62,000 nt of DNA from Mesostigma viride (Eukaryota > Streptophyta > Mesostigmatophyceae > Mesostigmatales > Mesostigmataceae): contig RPFO01000065.1 in assembly GCA_009746045.1 (NCBI GenBank), forward strand, positions 3,339,483-3,401,482, written 5' to 3'. The position numbers were made by a program, and so were the translations under genes. Under the pieces are notes generated by a model that worked only from the letters and a program-made list of their open reading frames with translations, ran no database searches and was not told the DNA's origin. How positions within the stretch are numbered: position 1 is the first letter of the stretch; each line of letters starts with the position of its first letter. Shown one piece after another: positions 31,186-44,100 of this stretch.

Positions 31186-33099
31186 CGGATTCTTATTATA
31201 TTATCTAGTAGCTTGAGGGTATTTTGTGGGGCGGTTGATTTCCTTAAATTGTTGCCGTGACACTCTCACCTCCGTAATTTATCATTCTCAATGAATATAT
31301 ATTAAAAATTATAAGTTGTAAGTACTTACAGCAGAGTGAATGCACCCAAACATAACCAAAGCCAACCTATCGACGCTGCTGTAGTAACAATCTTGAGATA
31401 CCACTACAAAATATACTACAAGCCGGCATGGGACGCTCCACACCTTGGAATTAACGCGGCCTTCAGGAAGGAAAACAGCCTAATAAACGCATTGAGTATA
31501 AGCAAGTAAGTACTTGCGTCTCATGCGCATGGTGGGGATGCCTGGCACGGAGTACTATGCTAATCTCATTAGAAAAAAATTACACGAAAGTTACAAATTA
31601 ATATCGTCTGTGCACACTGCACATCGATCATCGTGCCCCAACCATATCAGTCAAGTCACTAGTCAGGGGGATATAATCTTCATCATAGCTGTCCTCATCT
31701 ACTGTAATGGCAGACCGTTGAGGCGCCGTAGCCGGTGTAGTACTATACTGCGGCTATCGTCGATCATGCAGGGCCCAATAAACTCCACCTGCATGCATGC
31801 GGCCCTGCACTTCGGCCCTGCATTCGGCTAGCCATGATGGGCCGCGGGGCCCGTCCAGGGAGAAAACAGGAGCATGCCCCTCAGGACTAGGTGCTTATCA
31901 CAGACGGCAGCCCATTTCTCCTCAGTGCAAAACAAAACAAAAAAAGTGCATGCGGGCGCGGAGTACATACAGGTAATCCCAGAAGCCCTGCATCCTAACT
32001 AGCAATTGTGTGACTTAGGTCCGCCGTCGCGCCGCGTCGGTGCATGTGGGGCGCGCGCAAGTGGATTGGGACGGGATAAGGGGACCCTCGGCCAAGGGAC
32101 AATTAAGGGGACTCTGCCATATAGGACTGACGCGGACAGGAGGAGGTGTCTACCTGGTTGGCCAGACTGTCCTAAGCCCGCCAGCAGGGCCCACATCGGT
32201 ATTCACCTGGTCTGTGCGGGCAAGATGGCGCCGGCAAAGAGGAGGCGGCGGTGTCGGATGGTATCCTGCCAGGGTGACAACAAGAGTCGGCCTGAGGGTG
32301 AGGGAGCTCGCTGCATAAATTTTATAGAGCACAGCCCGCCGCCCGGGTGCCGCGCTCTTGGTAGCGGACTACGCCAAGGATGTGACGGAGCATATTCGAG
32401 TGATATAGATAATAGACAGTCGGTGCCGTCAAGCTGCTTGCTCAGCTCCTGCCGGGTCGATCGATCCAGGGTCCATGCCTCGCACTGAGCCGTAAAGGAG
32501 GATCATTGCTGAGGACAAGGGGCGCCTTGAACGGAATGCTCTTGCGCCGCTCACTCGATCACTGAGACCTGCCACGGCAACAAGGATGTCTAGAACATGT
32601 CGAGGCGGCAGTACTAAGGGCCGCCCAGGCCTGACCAATGGCTGACATTGTCGTCCGCTGCCGGACTCAGGGCCGGAGCCAGCTAGCTGCCATTGAGGAG
32701 CTTGAACGGCAAGTCGCTGCCGGGGGGACGGGCGGGCTGCCGGCCGTCCAGCAGGAGGAGGGTGGGTGCCGGGGATCATGGTCCCAGCGGGGCATTACGC
32801 CGACGGTCTGGATGGCCGGGCCCTGAGGTGACCTCGCCGTCCGTTAATTTCTTGCTGATCATAAGCCTGCCCAGCCGCTTATTTAAGCCGCGCTTCCAGT
32901 GACAAGCTATCTATAGCCTGGAGTTGGGCGGACTCCGGGTCTCCACAGGAGCGCGGTCGTGTCATCAGCGCGCCTAGATCGATCAGAACGCTCTGACATG
33001 CAGTCGGTAGGGTGGGTCACTGAACCTCGCCGTAGCTGGCGTACTGCATGACCGTGAATCATATCGATCCCCGGCGGGCGCCCCTCAGTCCATCCGCGC
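31186..33099. other. Intergenic, degenerate repeats, no intact gene
   Basis: GC-rich from about 32000. A minus-strand segment near 32480-32510 reads ILLYGS, reminiscent of the LLYG.E.W motif after the RT domain of LINEs, and may belong to the same broken element as 33100-33650. No other family resemblance is visible. Confidence 0.4.
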
Positions 33100-33650
33100 T
33101 TAATGCGGGCTCGTGCAAGCCTTCAGCACAATATTATTAGCCCACCAATTACAATGATTGAATAGATATGCATGGCCGGGGAATCATCGAGAGCATGCAT
33201 GCAGCCCTGCCAGTGGCATCCCTGTGTGCAGGGGGAACCCCGGAGTGACACCATCAGCGGTACGGACAGTGGTGGGCTTGGGCCGGACCCTTCATAGATC
33301 GAACTGGCGGATGATCGATCTCAACCATGTACATGGGGACACGGAACCTGAGGTGGAGGACCACACATTGCTAGGCATCCCATATAACACCGTATCGAAT
33401 GCCTTGTACGTGTAATCCACTCGAAGATCAATGATAGCAATGGTAAGAGCTAGGCCGGGGGCCAGGCGATCCACTTCCTCGATCAGGCGGCGCGCAGTCA
33501 TGGTGACCATTTATAACACAATTGCGACGCCAACACAGAAGCCCATCTGCGGACTCAGCCACTATAGGTGGGAATCGACAGAGGCTGGAGCGTGCGCATG
33601 CGGTTCAGCAAGAGACACATGAAGACTTTCAGCACACAGCTTTGGAGGCA
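33100..33650 (-). pseudogene. Degenerate LINE-like reverse transcriptase fragment
   Basis: Minus strand: PQMGFCVGVAIVL, a stop, then ARRLIEEVDRLAPGLALTIA, then IIDLR....YKAFDTVL, and further on GVTPGFPLHTG. These match in order the QCGFRPGR..D, helix, motif A (DLRKAFDTV) and QG-loop regions of non-LTR RTs. Motif A carries extra residues, stops interrupt the frame, and no YADD box was found. Confidence 0.65.
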
Positions 33651-33888
33651 GACGCCGCAGTATTTTCTGATTTGGCACGCTGCAAAGGTGAAAACCATTT
33701 GCGTTCAGTGCCGGTCCGCGGAAAACGCGATCTGCAAATGAATCCAGGCCGGAATCGAACTGGGGACCTCTCGCACCAACTTTTGCTGACTACAGTAGGA
33801 CGGACTATAAGACGGCCGCAGTATAGTTGCCGGTAATACCGCGGCGGACCCCTTGTATGGCCCCGTACACTAGAGCGGGTACGTAGTA

Positions 33889-34091
33889 CAGTCATTCTGA
33901 CACGCCGATCGACTGGGTTAGAGGTTTTTGAGGGGTCAACCCAACTTGAGGCGTGAACCCAACTTAAGGCGTGAATGATTCTACTAAATTCTACTAGTTT
34001 GAACTAAAGATACTAAAACATACTATTCTGAACTACTTTGAACTTGGAATGCCAAAACCCTATTTGACCCAACTTCAGGCGTGAATGCCTG
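33889..34091. mobile_element. TA-flanked MITE (203 bp), copy 2, inverted relative to copy 1
   Basis: Ends CAGTCATTC and GAATGCCTG with flanking TA (33887-33888, 34092-34093). The inside is the reverse complement of 19487-19730, with CCCAACTTAAGGCGTGAA repeats. More diverged ends than copy 1. Confidence 0.75.
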
Positions 34092-34779
34092 TACGTATAG
34101 AGCATTGATCGACCCGGACACTGAGCGCGGTCTTCCAATACATCGGCACTGAGGGGGAGGCCAACTCATAGAATCCGGTTGCAAACGCCCCGGCGGAGGA
34201 AAGGCTCAAGCTCGATCAGCCATGCACCTCCAGTGAATTATTGTCCACTCCGCCGGCCATGGCAGCATCGTTGCGGAGGGTGGAGATGGCAGCACTGAAT
34301 GGTAGGGAGACTGATAGGCTGCCAGCCTTTTCTCAGGGGAGTTCGGCTCGTCGTGGGGGCCGTCCACGGGCCGGAGAGCCGGGCCGGTGGGACCAAGTAG
34401 GGCCGTTTTGCCGGTGGACGCCTGCGGGGCCGGGCTCGAAATAGGTCCGCCACGCCTGGCGTGAGCCGCAGGGCCGCCGGCGTGCAGCGCCGCACGGCAG
34501 CGGGGTCGAGCGAGTGGGGTGGTCCAGGACTCAGGAGCCCCCGAGACATCAATAATAACCGTGCTGCGCCGCAAAGTCGGTCCGCGGGCCCCGTGCGGCG
34601 GTCAGCAGTCCGGCATGTCAGCCTGCAATGATGTTGAGCCCGGGTACTTGCGCTAGTCCGAAAGACGTACGTTGGCGCCATGCACTTATGACGTCCAGCT
34701 AGGTCCGCGGGCCCGGCCGGACGGCAAAGGGCCTGCAGCCTGGCCCTCCAGCAGGTCCAGGCGGTCCTCGATCCCGGAG

Positions 34780-35060
34780 CCGGCGAGGCTTTACAGAAGC
34801 CGGCGGTCATGCAGCAGGGTCCCCATATGGCCCCGAATCAACTCCTCCGAGACAAAGGGCACCGGCAACACGATGCATGGTGCCCGACGTCGCCGTAGGC
34901 CGTGAGCAGCCTTGGCCCGCTCAGCCCGATCCGCCGTGTAGCCCGCCGCCTGGGATGCATGCACCCACCACAATGTGCACTGTGATGTGGCTTAGAGCCA
35001 AGGCCGGGCGAGCCACAGAAACGTCAATAAGCATATGTGCCTATATAGCTGCCGGCCGCC
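34780..35060 (-). pseudogene. Second RT-type retroelement C-terminal remnant
   Basis: Minus strand reads LIDVSVARP near 35030, then DRAERAKAAHGLRRR and CIVLPVPFVSEELIRGHMG. Same motif order as the remnant at 28530-29139. The frame shifts between the two parts. Confidence 0.55.
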
Positions 35061-37166
35061 TCCCTCAAAGTCCATGCAGAACCACTACTGATGTCAGGTC
35101 CGAGTGCTTGGGGGAGTAGCTACTAGAGCCACACCATCCGCATCCTCATGCAGACGGCGGATCAGTTATTATGTTCACGTGGGGGAGAACACACGTACCG
35201 GACCATGGCGAGCACGGGCACGGCGTCAGGAGGACAGTCAGTGCAAGTACAAGTACCAATTTTGATTCTGTTGGCCACCCATGCATCATGACAGGTAGTG
35301 CATGGGTCCCAGTGGGGTCCAAGGCAGGCTGCCTGCATGGACGGGCAGCAGCTACCACTGAGGGCCGCCCATGAGGCTGCGGGAACAAGAGGTTGCGGGG
35401 CAAACCGCCGTTGCGGTGCCGCCAGCGCCGGCCACCGAGTAACTGGGCGACTTAGTGACTGGGCGACAGGACAAACTGAATAGGGGGGGCGTGGGGCGGA
35501 GACTGATCGGAGGTATTAGCCGAGCCCACACTATAGATCCGCAACGAGAGTGAGAACAGCTGACGCGGCCCTGGCCGTTGAGGTAATAAAAAAGAGCCAT
35601 CCTATTATCCGCCGGTGTGCACTGAATATTACCCGCGTAGGTTATTTTCTGGTGTTTATATTATCGATGATGCGGGCAGCCTGGAATGCTGCGGGGGACA
35701 GGAGGGTGGCTACCGAGCTGGGAGTGGCTCGAGGGAGGCGGCGTGCTGATGGTAGAGCAGGCCTGCTGCTGGATCTCAGCATAGTAGGCACCATGTATGC
35801 ATGGCGGTGATGAAAGGGTAGGGGCTGGCGGGGTCCAAGAGGTCAGGCGCCGCCGTAGCCAAGAGGGGAAGGAGCCGCTGGGCACAGCTTTGGACCGCGC
35901 CCTCGACTTAGCGACAGAGTCCAAACCGCCGCCGGGGCCAGCCGCCGGGCGGCGCGGGTCAGACCGCGCAGCCGCCCATCCGGCCGGGCAGGGAAGCGAT
36001 GCAGGTAGAATGGGCCGGGAGATCGGGGCCTGGGACCAGCTGCGCCAAGGTCGACTGGATGCGTTCGTCGTGGCCCTCGGCGGCCAGCCGGACCTGCGCG
36101 GGGAGTGCGCCCCGGAGCCACTAAACGACGCGAGGGTGCGCGCAAAACCAGAGAAGCAGCCCCTTGGTCTGCGAATCATTCAAAGGCGAGCAATCCATAG
36201 CAAAACCTCGTCGGCCACTATATATGGCCACTGACTGCAACCGTTGCGTCGCTAACACGTATGTCACGGCGCCGGACGGATTTTCAGCATCGTTAATGCC
36301 GGTGCATTCCGTATACTAGAGCCCAAAACTACTGCATGGCACATACGCGCAGCCCACGTCCATGGAGGTGCACGCGTACCATTGCCCTTACGTACATGAC
36401 TAGCTTGTCTAATTAATGAATGCCTGACAGTTTCGCATCTAGTCGCGGGCCGGGTCCCATTAAATTTTAAATTAAATTATAACATGACTCCGGTGGGAGA
36501 TCATGTACATATAGCACATATTCCCTTGCTGGATGGATGGAGGTGGGCAAATCCGCGAAACCAAACTGGTCTAACTCTAAGCTAATCTAATATAGAAAAC
36601 CCTAAAGTAGTTCTATTACTCAGCAAAGCGCCCCTTCCTCTTGGGGGGGGGGGGGGGGCTTGCCCACAGGGGCTGGCGTGTGAGCTTGGACAATCGTCTT
36701 CCACCTCTTCTTGTTCTGCATAGCAGTCCAAGCAAGAGATAGGGAGTGAATGCGATGTTCAAACGGGGCTGGGACCACTAGGTCGGCCAGCAACTGCTGT
36801 GGATAGGCCATGCATGGCATGGTTACCCATCTTTCTAGGAATCCGGGTCCCATGCAGCCGCATATACTGTGGTCTCTCTGGTACTTGTACCAAAATGCCA
36901 ATTAAAATATTTTCAAAGAAATCCGATAATTTATTAATTGGGCCGAATTCCATGGTATTGGGTGCAGGCTGTGGCTGTGCACAGAGTACTATGAGTACCT
37001 TACGCTTTCATGAATGATGCTTTTATCAATTAAAAATCAGATGCATGAAATGGATTCTTGTTACGGCATGTAGCATAATATCTCATGTGTCAGCATGGTA
37101 CATACACTGGCAAAGCTCTGCTTGCCCAGAGCCGGGAACTGTCTGCCACAAAACGCAACCAGCTTG
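35061..37166. other. Intergenic, GC-rich degenerate mobile DNA then AT-rich spacer
   Basis: 35100-36200 is probably the body of the same old retroelement but no motif is certain. 36220-36345 is the dispersed repeat shared with 24760-24880, and 36459-36507 is shared with 55367-55412. A 16-base G run is at 36643-36658. No gene is supported. Confidence 0.45.
36459..36507. repeat. Dispersed AT-rich repeat, copy 1
   Basis: ATTAAATTATAACATG followed by a CCGG/TGGGAG(A/G)TCATGTA stretch, shared with 55367-55412. Confidence 0.7.
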
Positions 37167-37826
37167 CTAACCGCTGATTGGTTGGCGGGGCTGCCACAGT
37201 GGCTTCGGGCTTCTGCCCCCTTCTTTCTTCTCCAGTGATGCTCCCTCTGTCAGCTGGTGCAAGCTGACGGCAGCTGTTGCGGCTGCGGCCGCCTGTTCGG
37301 CGGCTAGCTCTGCATCGCGGCTCAGCGGCATGGTCGCAAACGGCATCTTCTTTGCAGAGGATGTGCCGCCCCGCGGCGGCGTGGCTTTCCGGAAGGGGGT
37401 CGAGGCGGGCGTGGACACATGCCTCAGGCTCTGCAATAGCCCAACCGATTGCCGCATGCCCGGTACCTCGCTGGAGTCGGCTTTCTTCGCAACGGCGGGA
37501 GTGCTCTTGGTGGTGCTTGCCATCTCTTGCGGGGCATCCTCCAGTGCCCGGGGCAGCACTCCGCGAGGCTCCCCACCTCCCAACACGCCCACGTCTGATC
37601 CTTGCACTCCTGGCGCACCGGATGTGGAGTCACTGGTGGGCACTCGCCAGTGCGCATTCCCTGGGACAGAAAACCCCTTGTCCCCGTCTGGGGTAGTGGC
37701 TTCAGCAGCGGCCAACGGAGATGCTGCGGCATCCCTCTCGCGCAACAGTGGGCTGGAGTTGGCGCTGCGATGCGGCTCTTCTGCATGCGGCCCCGGTCCT
37801 GCGCTGCCAAACGTCAGCCGGTTCTC
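37167..37826 (-). CDS. Gene B terminal exon with stop
   Basis: Acceptor ATATCTGTCCAG, phase 0. Begins ENRLTFGSAG, then a 219-residue Ser/Ala/Pro/charged tail with EQAAAAATAAVSLHQLTEG, ending QPRQPISG and TAG at 37169-37167. Confidence 0.82.
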   Translation of the reverse strand, partial: ENRLTFGSAGPGPHAEEPHRSANSSPLLRERDAAASPLAAAEATTPDGDKGFSVPGNAHWRVPTSDSTSGAPGVQGSDVGVLGGGEPRGVLPRALEDAPQEMASTTKSTPAVAKKADSSEVPGMRQSVGLLQSLRHVSTPASTPFRKATPPRGGTSSAKKMPFATMPLSRDAELAAEQAAAAATAAVSLHQLTEGASLEKKEGGRSPKPLWQPRQPISG

Positions 37827-40800
37827 CTGGACAGATATTAAGGCCAGACAGGAATGCACCCACAAACAGGTGTTGGTGGATACATCTCTGCACGTTACCA
37901 CAAGCAAAGCTATAACACATCCACCTCTTTTTTCACTGACACTTCAAAGTCACGCCAGACAATGGAAGGTAAAAAGCTTTCCTTGATGTTGATGGAATAA
38001 CTGCGTCACAGAAAACTGGGTTTATCTGGGCTAAAGCGTGCCAGTGACTTAGGCTCTGGGGGCTGCGCAGGCGGCGAGGCGAGAAAGCATCTGCCAACGA
38101 GATGCTCTAAGTAAAACGATGCCCAACAATGCCTTGTTTGATGCCTCCCGCATTACAAGACGTTAATGACGTGCCAGGACAAACGAAAAACGCTGGATAC
38201 CCTTGGGGAAGCGGCCGCTGGCAGACCCTACCATCCACCATCAGATGACAGACTATGCATAGACTAATCAATAGACTGTATCGAGTATATCTGAGTATGT
38301 GTATGATTATTTATTCGACCATCAGGCACGCTCACCTCCATGTGGCGCTGGATGAGATCTGTCAAGTGGCTGCGCACCACCTCCGAGAGGCTGTAGATCT
38401 TGGCAAAGTTGCGCGCCAGCTCCTCCGGCGTGTCGCCCTCGCAGACGCCGATGCGCCCTTTCCTGGCAGCACCCGTGGGCAAGTGCCGTGAGGCCATAGA
38501 ATGACAATGTGGGTAAGTCCATTCCTTGCATGGCAGCAAATAAAGGTACGTGACATGGACGCTCTTTTAAACACCGAAACGTGCTGTCTGCTTAGCCTAG
38601 TACGTCAGCAGACCTCGGCATTGCGAGTGCCAAGGCATGGCCTACAGGTCCACCACCATGAAGTGGTCCAGTGTGGTTACTTGAAGCGTCAGCATTGTCG
38701 TCAGAGAACAGCCCAACGCGGCGATATTGGTGCTGAGACAACCCCTGTCAGCTGGGAGATGCCTACCCGGTTGGCCAGCAACGCTGGCTTTGCATTTCAA
38801 AGGAAAATACAGGAAACATAACAACACCCGGACAGCGATGGCAAGAACTGACACCCAAGCCGCCCTTCTAATATTCCCGCCCACCTGCCCCGGCTGAGGA
38901 GGACGTCGATGTACAGCACAGGCTTGCGATGTACGCTGGCGGGGGCGCTGGCGACAGCTGGCGGCCTGGCCCCTGGTGCCGCAGCCGCGTGGTTCCCATC
39001 CCGTGTCCCGCGTTTTCCGCCGGATCCCTCCCTGCCGGTCCCCTCCCCACCAGTCTCCTCCCCCCCGGTGTGCTGCTCCTCTGCTGGCAGGTGCTTCTTG
39101 CCCTGCGCCTTCCCCCGCTTGCCATGCACGCCGGTTGCTTTCCCACTCGCGTCGGCGCCCTTGTTTGGGCCCACGCGCAGATACCGCCGCCGCTGGCTGA
39201 GTGGCACGTGCACGCGTGCGGTGAGCTCCGCTTCCAGCGCCACGCGCGCCTCGTAGGCCGCTCGCATGCGGGTGACCGTCTGGTCAAACAGCGGCGCCTT
39301 GGCGTGGGCAAAGCTGGCCTTGCTGCTCCTGGGACCCACAGGGGAGGGCCAAGGAGTGCCGAGCAGCGCCAAGGAAACCGCGCCAACAGCGACGCGTGCC
39401 GAGTGGGTTTGCGAGTCGCATAAAGGGGGGGGGCGTGCCATCAGATGCAGACAGGGACCCCCCTGCAGGGCTGACATGGTTGCGTGGGCTACATTACAGG
39501 AGCTTGCCTTGAAATCCTACATATTGCATCCAACCTCAATCATTTTGCCTCCAACCACATGCCCGTCACCGTGCCATTACCGGGGAACAAAGGCCCCATG
39601 AGGCTGTGCGTCCCGCTTTGCCCTACAAGCTGCATGCACACGCAGCGATGATAACATACAACATCAGCCTGGTGAAATGGCAACACTATGTTGCCGTCCA
39701 GCTGCAGAAAGTGCGGGCCCAGGTTTGGGCCTACCTACGAAATGCCTCATCAAAGTCCAGATGCCTTTGCTTCCCCGATGATTACGGGGCCTTGCTCGAG
39801 AAATGTACGTGCAGAAATCTTTTGCACATGCGCGGTCACATGCGTAGGACATCACGGAGCAAATTAGAAACAGCTGCAACTGTATTTCTCAGGCATACAA
39901 TTACCCTAGTTTAGTGGATGAAGCTATGTATCAAATGTGCCCATATCAAATGCTTCTTGTGTGCAAAAATACGAGCATCCTTGTCACCAATCAGCTTACA
40001 TGGCACAGTGCACATGGCTTGCCAAGCAAGGGCCTGGGCCTGGCCCATTTGGGCCACACGATGTCCCCTGTACATGCTGCCAATACTTGCCTGCGCCGAA
40101 CAAGAGGGTGGAGGCCAGAGCCCAGGACAAGGGTACTGTACATGTACTATCAAAGAGACAGCTACTCATGTACTAAACATGGTTATGTACTACGCAATAT
40201 TACATACTCTATTTTGTTCTTTTACATGCACTATACAGGTTACGTACAACACAAGGTTACTTACTCTGGGACGGTGCGTATGTGGGGCTTGAAAGTGCAC
40301 TCCGCCTCGTCGCTGTCGCTGCTGGCATCCCCGTCATGCGTCCGATGGCCAGCCCTGGGGCTTCGAGCGTGAGCTGCGGCGCTCCCTTCTGCCCCCCTGC
40401 CAGGGCTCTGTGACTTGGAGCGTGCCCTCAGCTTGGCTGCGGCACCCTCCGCCACTTCGGCATCTGACGCGGACGCCCCACCCTCGCCGTCGGACGCATG
40501 GTGGGCTGCGTGTCGGTGGCCTGCTGGATTGCGCCGGTGCCGCCGACGCCGGGCGTTTCGCCGGGACTGCTTAACGAGGTGGAGCGCCTGTGCGCGTGGC
40601 CCGATGATGCGCGCACATGTCCCGGTGACGAGCGCGGCGGGCAAGATGACGAGGCACCGCACAGGCTGGGCACGCTCAGCATCGACCAAAAGGAGCCGGC
40701 ATGGAAGGCATGGAGGCACATGCAACGGAGCGCGAGGGACACGGCAGCGATCTTTGCGGACAGGAAAGGGCGAGGAGGAGGAGGAGGAGGAGGAGGAGGA

Positions 40801-41148
40801 GGAGGAGGAGGAGGAGGAGGAGGAGGAGGAGGAGGAGGAGGAGGAGGAGGAGGAGGAGGAGGAGGAGGAGGAGGAGGAGGAGGAGGAGGAGGAGGAGGAG
40901 GAGGAGGAGGAGGAGGAGGAGGAGGAGGAGGAGGAGGAGGAGGAGGAGGAGGAGGAGGAGGAGGAGGAGGAGGAGAGGAGGAGGAGGAGGAGGAGGAGGA
41001 GGAGGAGGAGGAGGAGGAGGAGGAGGAGGAGGAGGAGGAGGAGGAGGAGGAGGAGGAGGAGGAGGAGGAGGAGGAGGAGGAGGAGGAGGAGGAGGAGGAG
41101 GAGGAGGAGGAGGAGGAGGAGGAGGAGGAGGAGGAGGAGGAGGAGGAG

Positions 41149-41198
<50 letters not shown>

Positions 41199-44100
41199 GG
41201 AGGAGGAGGAGGAGGAGGAGGAGGAGGAGGAGGAGGAGGAGGAGGAGGAGGAGGAGGAGGAGGAGGAGGAGGAGGAGGAGGAGGAGGAGGAGGAGGAGGA
41301 GGAGGAGGAGGAGGAGGAGGAGGAGGAGGAGGAGGAGGAGGAGGAGGAGGATGCATGCGCGGTGCAGCTTGGCACTCCGAACAAATAAAGAGCATGGGGG
41401 CGAGTACAGGACATTTGCTTGACAAACAAGCAACAACGCTGGCGCACATGCCACTGTCAATGGACGTGGCGATTACTGTTTCATGCCTTTCAGGAGCCTC
41501 AATCCTCGTTTCTCCAAGTGTTTGGGGCAGCCTGCTTGTCCATGTATTTGTGGCGCCTGCTGTGTCGCTGGCTACTAGGATGCACCTGGGACGGGGCCCC
41601 TGCAACAGCTTGGTCAGCCATGGGTGGAATGAATGCTCAACCCGTGCACTAGTGTGCCCTGCCGTGCTCAAGCAAGACAGCTACTGAAACGTGGATGCGC
41701 TGAACCGCACTCTGCTCCTGCAATGTGTGCGGCCCTGGCAAGGCCTTCACGGTGCACTCCCAACACCACTCAGAGCAAACTGCAGAGCACACAAAAGTCC
41801 ATTGTCGAATGCATCCCTCTGCATTGACAAGAAAATGCCAACCACATAGCTACAATTAAATGAGTGAATGTAGCAGTGCCTCACGTTGGACCGTGATTTG
41901 AAAGTATGCACAGTAACAAGGTTGCTGGCTGGCTGTATAACAACCAGGTCATAAAACTGTCGTATGCCGGAATTCAATGGCTTGGCTAGCGTATCTCCAC
42001 CCTTCCCCCCCCCCCCCCCCCCACGGTTTGCCCAACATTGGAATGCAATGAGCCCAGAGGATTGATAAATAATCAGTTGGCCAGTGGTGCGCGTAGGGGA
42101 CTAGTTGATAATCAATAAATCAGTTGGCCAGTGGTGCGCGTAGGGGACTAATTGATAATCACTTAATCAGCTGGCTAGTAGTGAGCGTAGGGGATTAATT
42201 AATAATCAGTTGGCCAGTGGTGCGCGTAGGGGACTAGTTGATAATCAATAAATCAGTTGGCTGGTAGTGGTCATAGGGGATTAGTTAATAATCAGTTGGC
42301 TAGTGGTGAGTGTAGGGGATGGGCTGTATAATCTCAACAGTCGGAGCACATTGCTGCCAGCTGTCACCTTCTTCTGCAGCTTCAGGTAGAGAGGCACTAC
42401 CGGGTGCACGTCCGGGTGGAATGAGCACTCCTGCGCACACCAATAGCCACCCATGGCAGTAGGACGCAGGCGTGCAACATCAATGAGTTAACCAACATGA
42501 CCATGAGGCAGGCTATAAGGTGACTGCCTGCTTGGACGTGTTGAACAATGGCCACGTATACGTGTCATGAGCGCACAAGGCAATATCTCCCGACGAGAAA
42601 GCTCTCCTAGACTGTGCTCCTGACAGCTGCGTCAGAACCAAAGACAAACATGCGGTCTATCTCATTTGATCCCCATGGGCAGGTGCGTGCCGTCTAGAAT
42701 CCGGTCCCAACGGCACAGATGGACTGTAAGCTCGTAAGCCATGGACTTGTCACATGGAATGCTGGCTGCCAATCAAGGGCTAGTGGGTGATTTCGCTGCT
42801 CAACTTCCAGGGCAAGCGATGCTGGCCACAAACATGAGGTTAATAAAGCCTTGACACGCTCTGAAGTAGGGCCATGGAAAACAGTGGGAGCATCGGAAAA
42901 CAGTGGGAGGATAAGAACACTAGGCCTTGGCTACCCCATTTACAGCCTCTGCGCTACCATGGCATGCAGTCCAGCGCTGCACAGCTTCCTAGTAACGCCA
43001 TGCCTCTCGATGGCTGCTGTGGAGCGTTGGCATGCTCGTCCACTACACCACTGGTAGAGAGCGTTTCTATCATGCGTTGCGGATTACTTCCGCGGTCATC
43101 CAAAGCGCCAGGTGGGTGCTCATCCCCAAGGACCGTGCAGATGACAGCACGGACGGTAGATCGCCGGACACCCAGGGATGCGACACTGCATGCCCACAAA
43201 GACATGGACACGGCATCACGCAAACATGCGGGCCTCGGCACTGGCATGCTTCACGACTGGTAGAGGCCATGTCTGAGGCATACTGGGCAGGCTGCGAGGA
43301 GCCTACTTGGAAAGAGCTCCTCAACAAGCCTCCCACGGCATTAGCTTGCTGGTCGGGTCATTGCGGATGGAACCTCATTCCCTGTACCGCCCCCACCTGT
43401 GCCTGCACCCCCTCCTAATGCCACCCCCTTCCCATGCATCCCACCCGCAATGGCATTTCCCTACAGGGACCATCACCATGGCCTGCTACGGCAGCACCCC
43501 TTAACCAGCCCCCCCCCCCACCTTCATTTCTTCCTCTGCCAGTTGGCGCCGCAGCCGCTCCATCTTATCCTGTGCACGCTGCCCCCACTCGCGCGAGGAC
43601 TGCTCCACGTGCGACACGTCACCCTGGCGCCGCCGTGCGTCGGGGGACAGGAGGCCACTGTACCCATTGGTGGTGGCGCCGCTGTGCGCGCCGCGGCCGC
43701 TGGTGTCGCTGCGCGCGCTGAAGGCCACGTGCGAGCCGGACGCGGTGTCCCCCACGTGCAGGTAGGGGGACTGGGTCGTGCTGGGGGTGGCCTGGGTGCC
43801 GTACGTGGCAGCAGAAGCCGCCGTTCCCGTCCGCCCTGCCTCCAGGTTCCCATCCGCATAGCCCTCCCTGGCACGTGCTGAGGCGCCCAGGGACAAAAAC
43901 ACCTGGGCAAAACGCATATCCACAAAAGGTGCGTAGTGCGGGGATCAGTTTGTGATGGATAGCCTATGCAGCATTAATTGCTCATTAAGCATTAAGCTCT
44001 CATGCACCATTAATTGCTCTAATACCAGAGGGTACCCAATCAAGCACCCATGGCGTCCAGCACCTACTTGATCGCAGGGGGGTGTGATGACACCCATTAA

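Noticed and set aside
33732-33790. Possible tRNA or tRNA-derived SINE (AGTTCGATTCC on the minus strand)
   Set aside because: Only a B-box-like string. No matching T stem, acceptor stem or A box could be folded around it.
40261-41687. Long poly-Leu, Ser, Glu, Arg, Gly and Pro frames
   Set aside because: Translations of the GGA/TCC triplet repeat. Only 40265-40587 of this stretch is supported, as a gene B exon.
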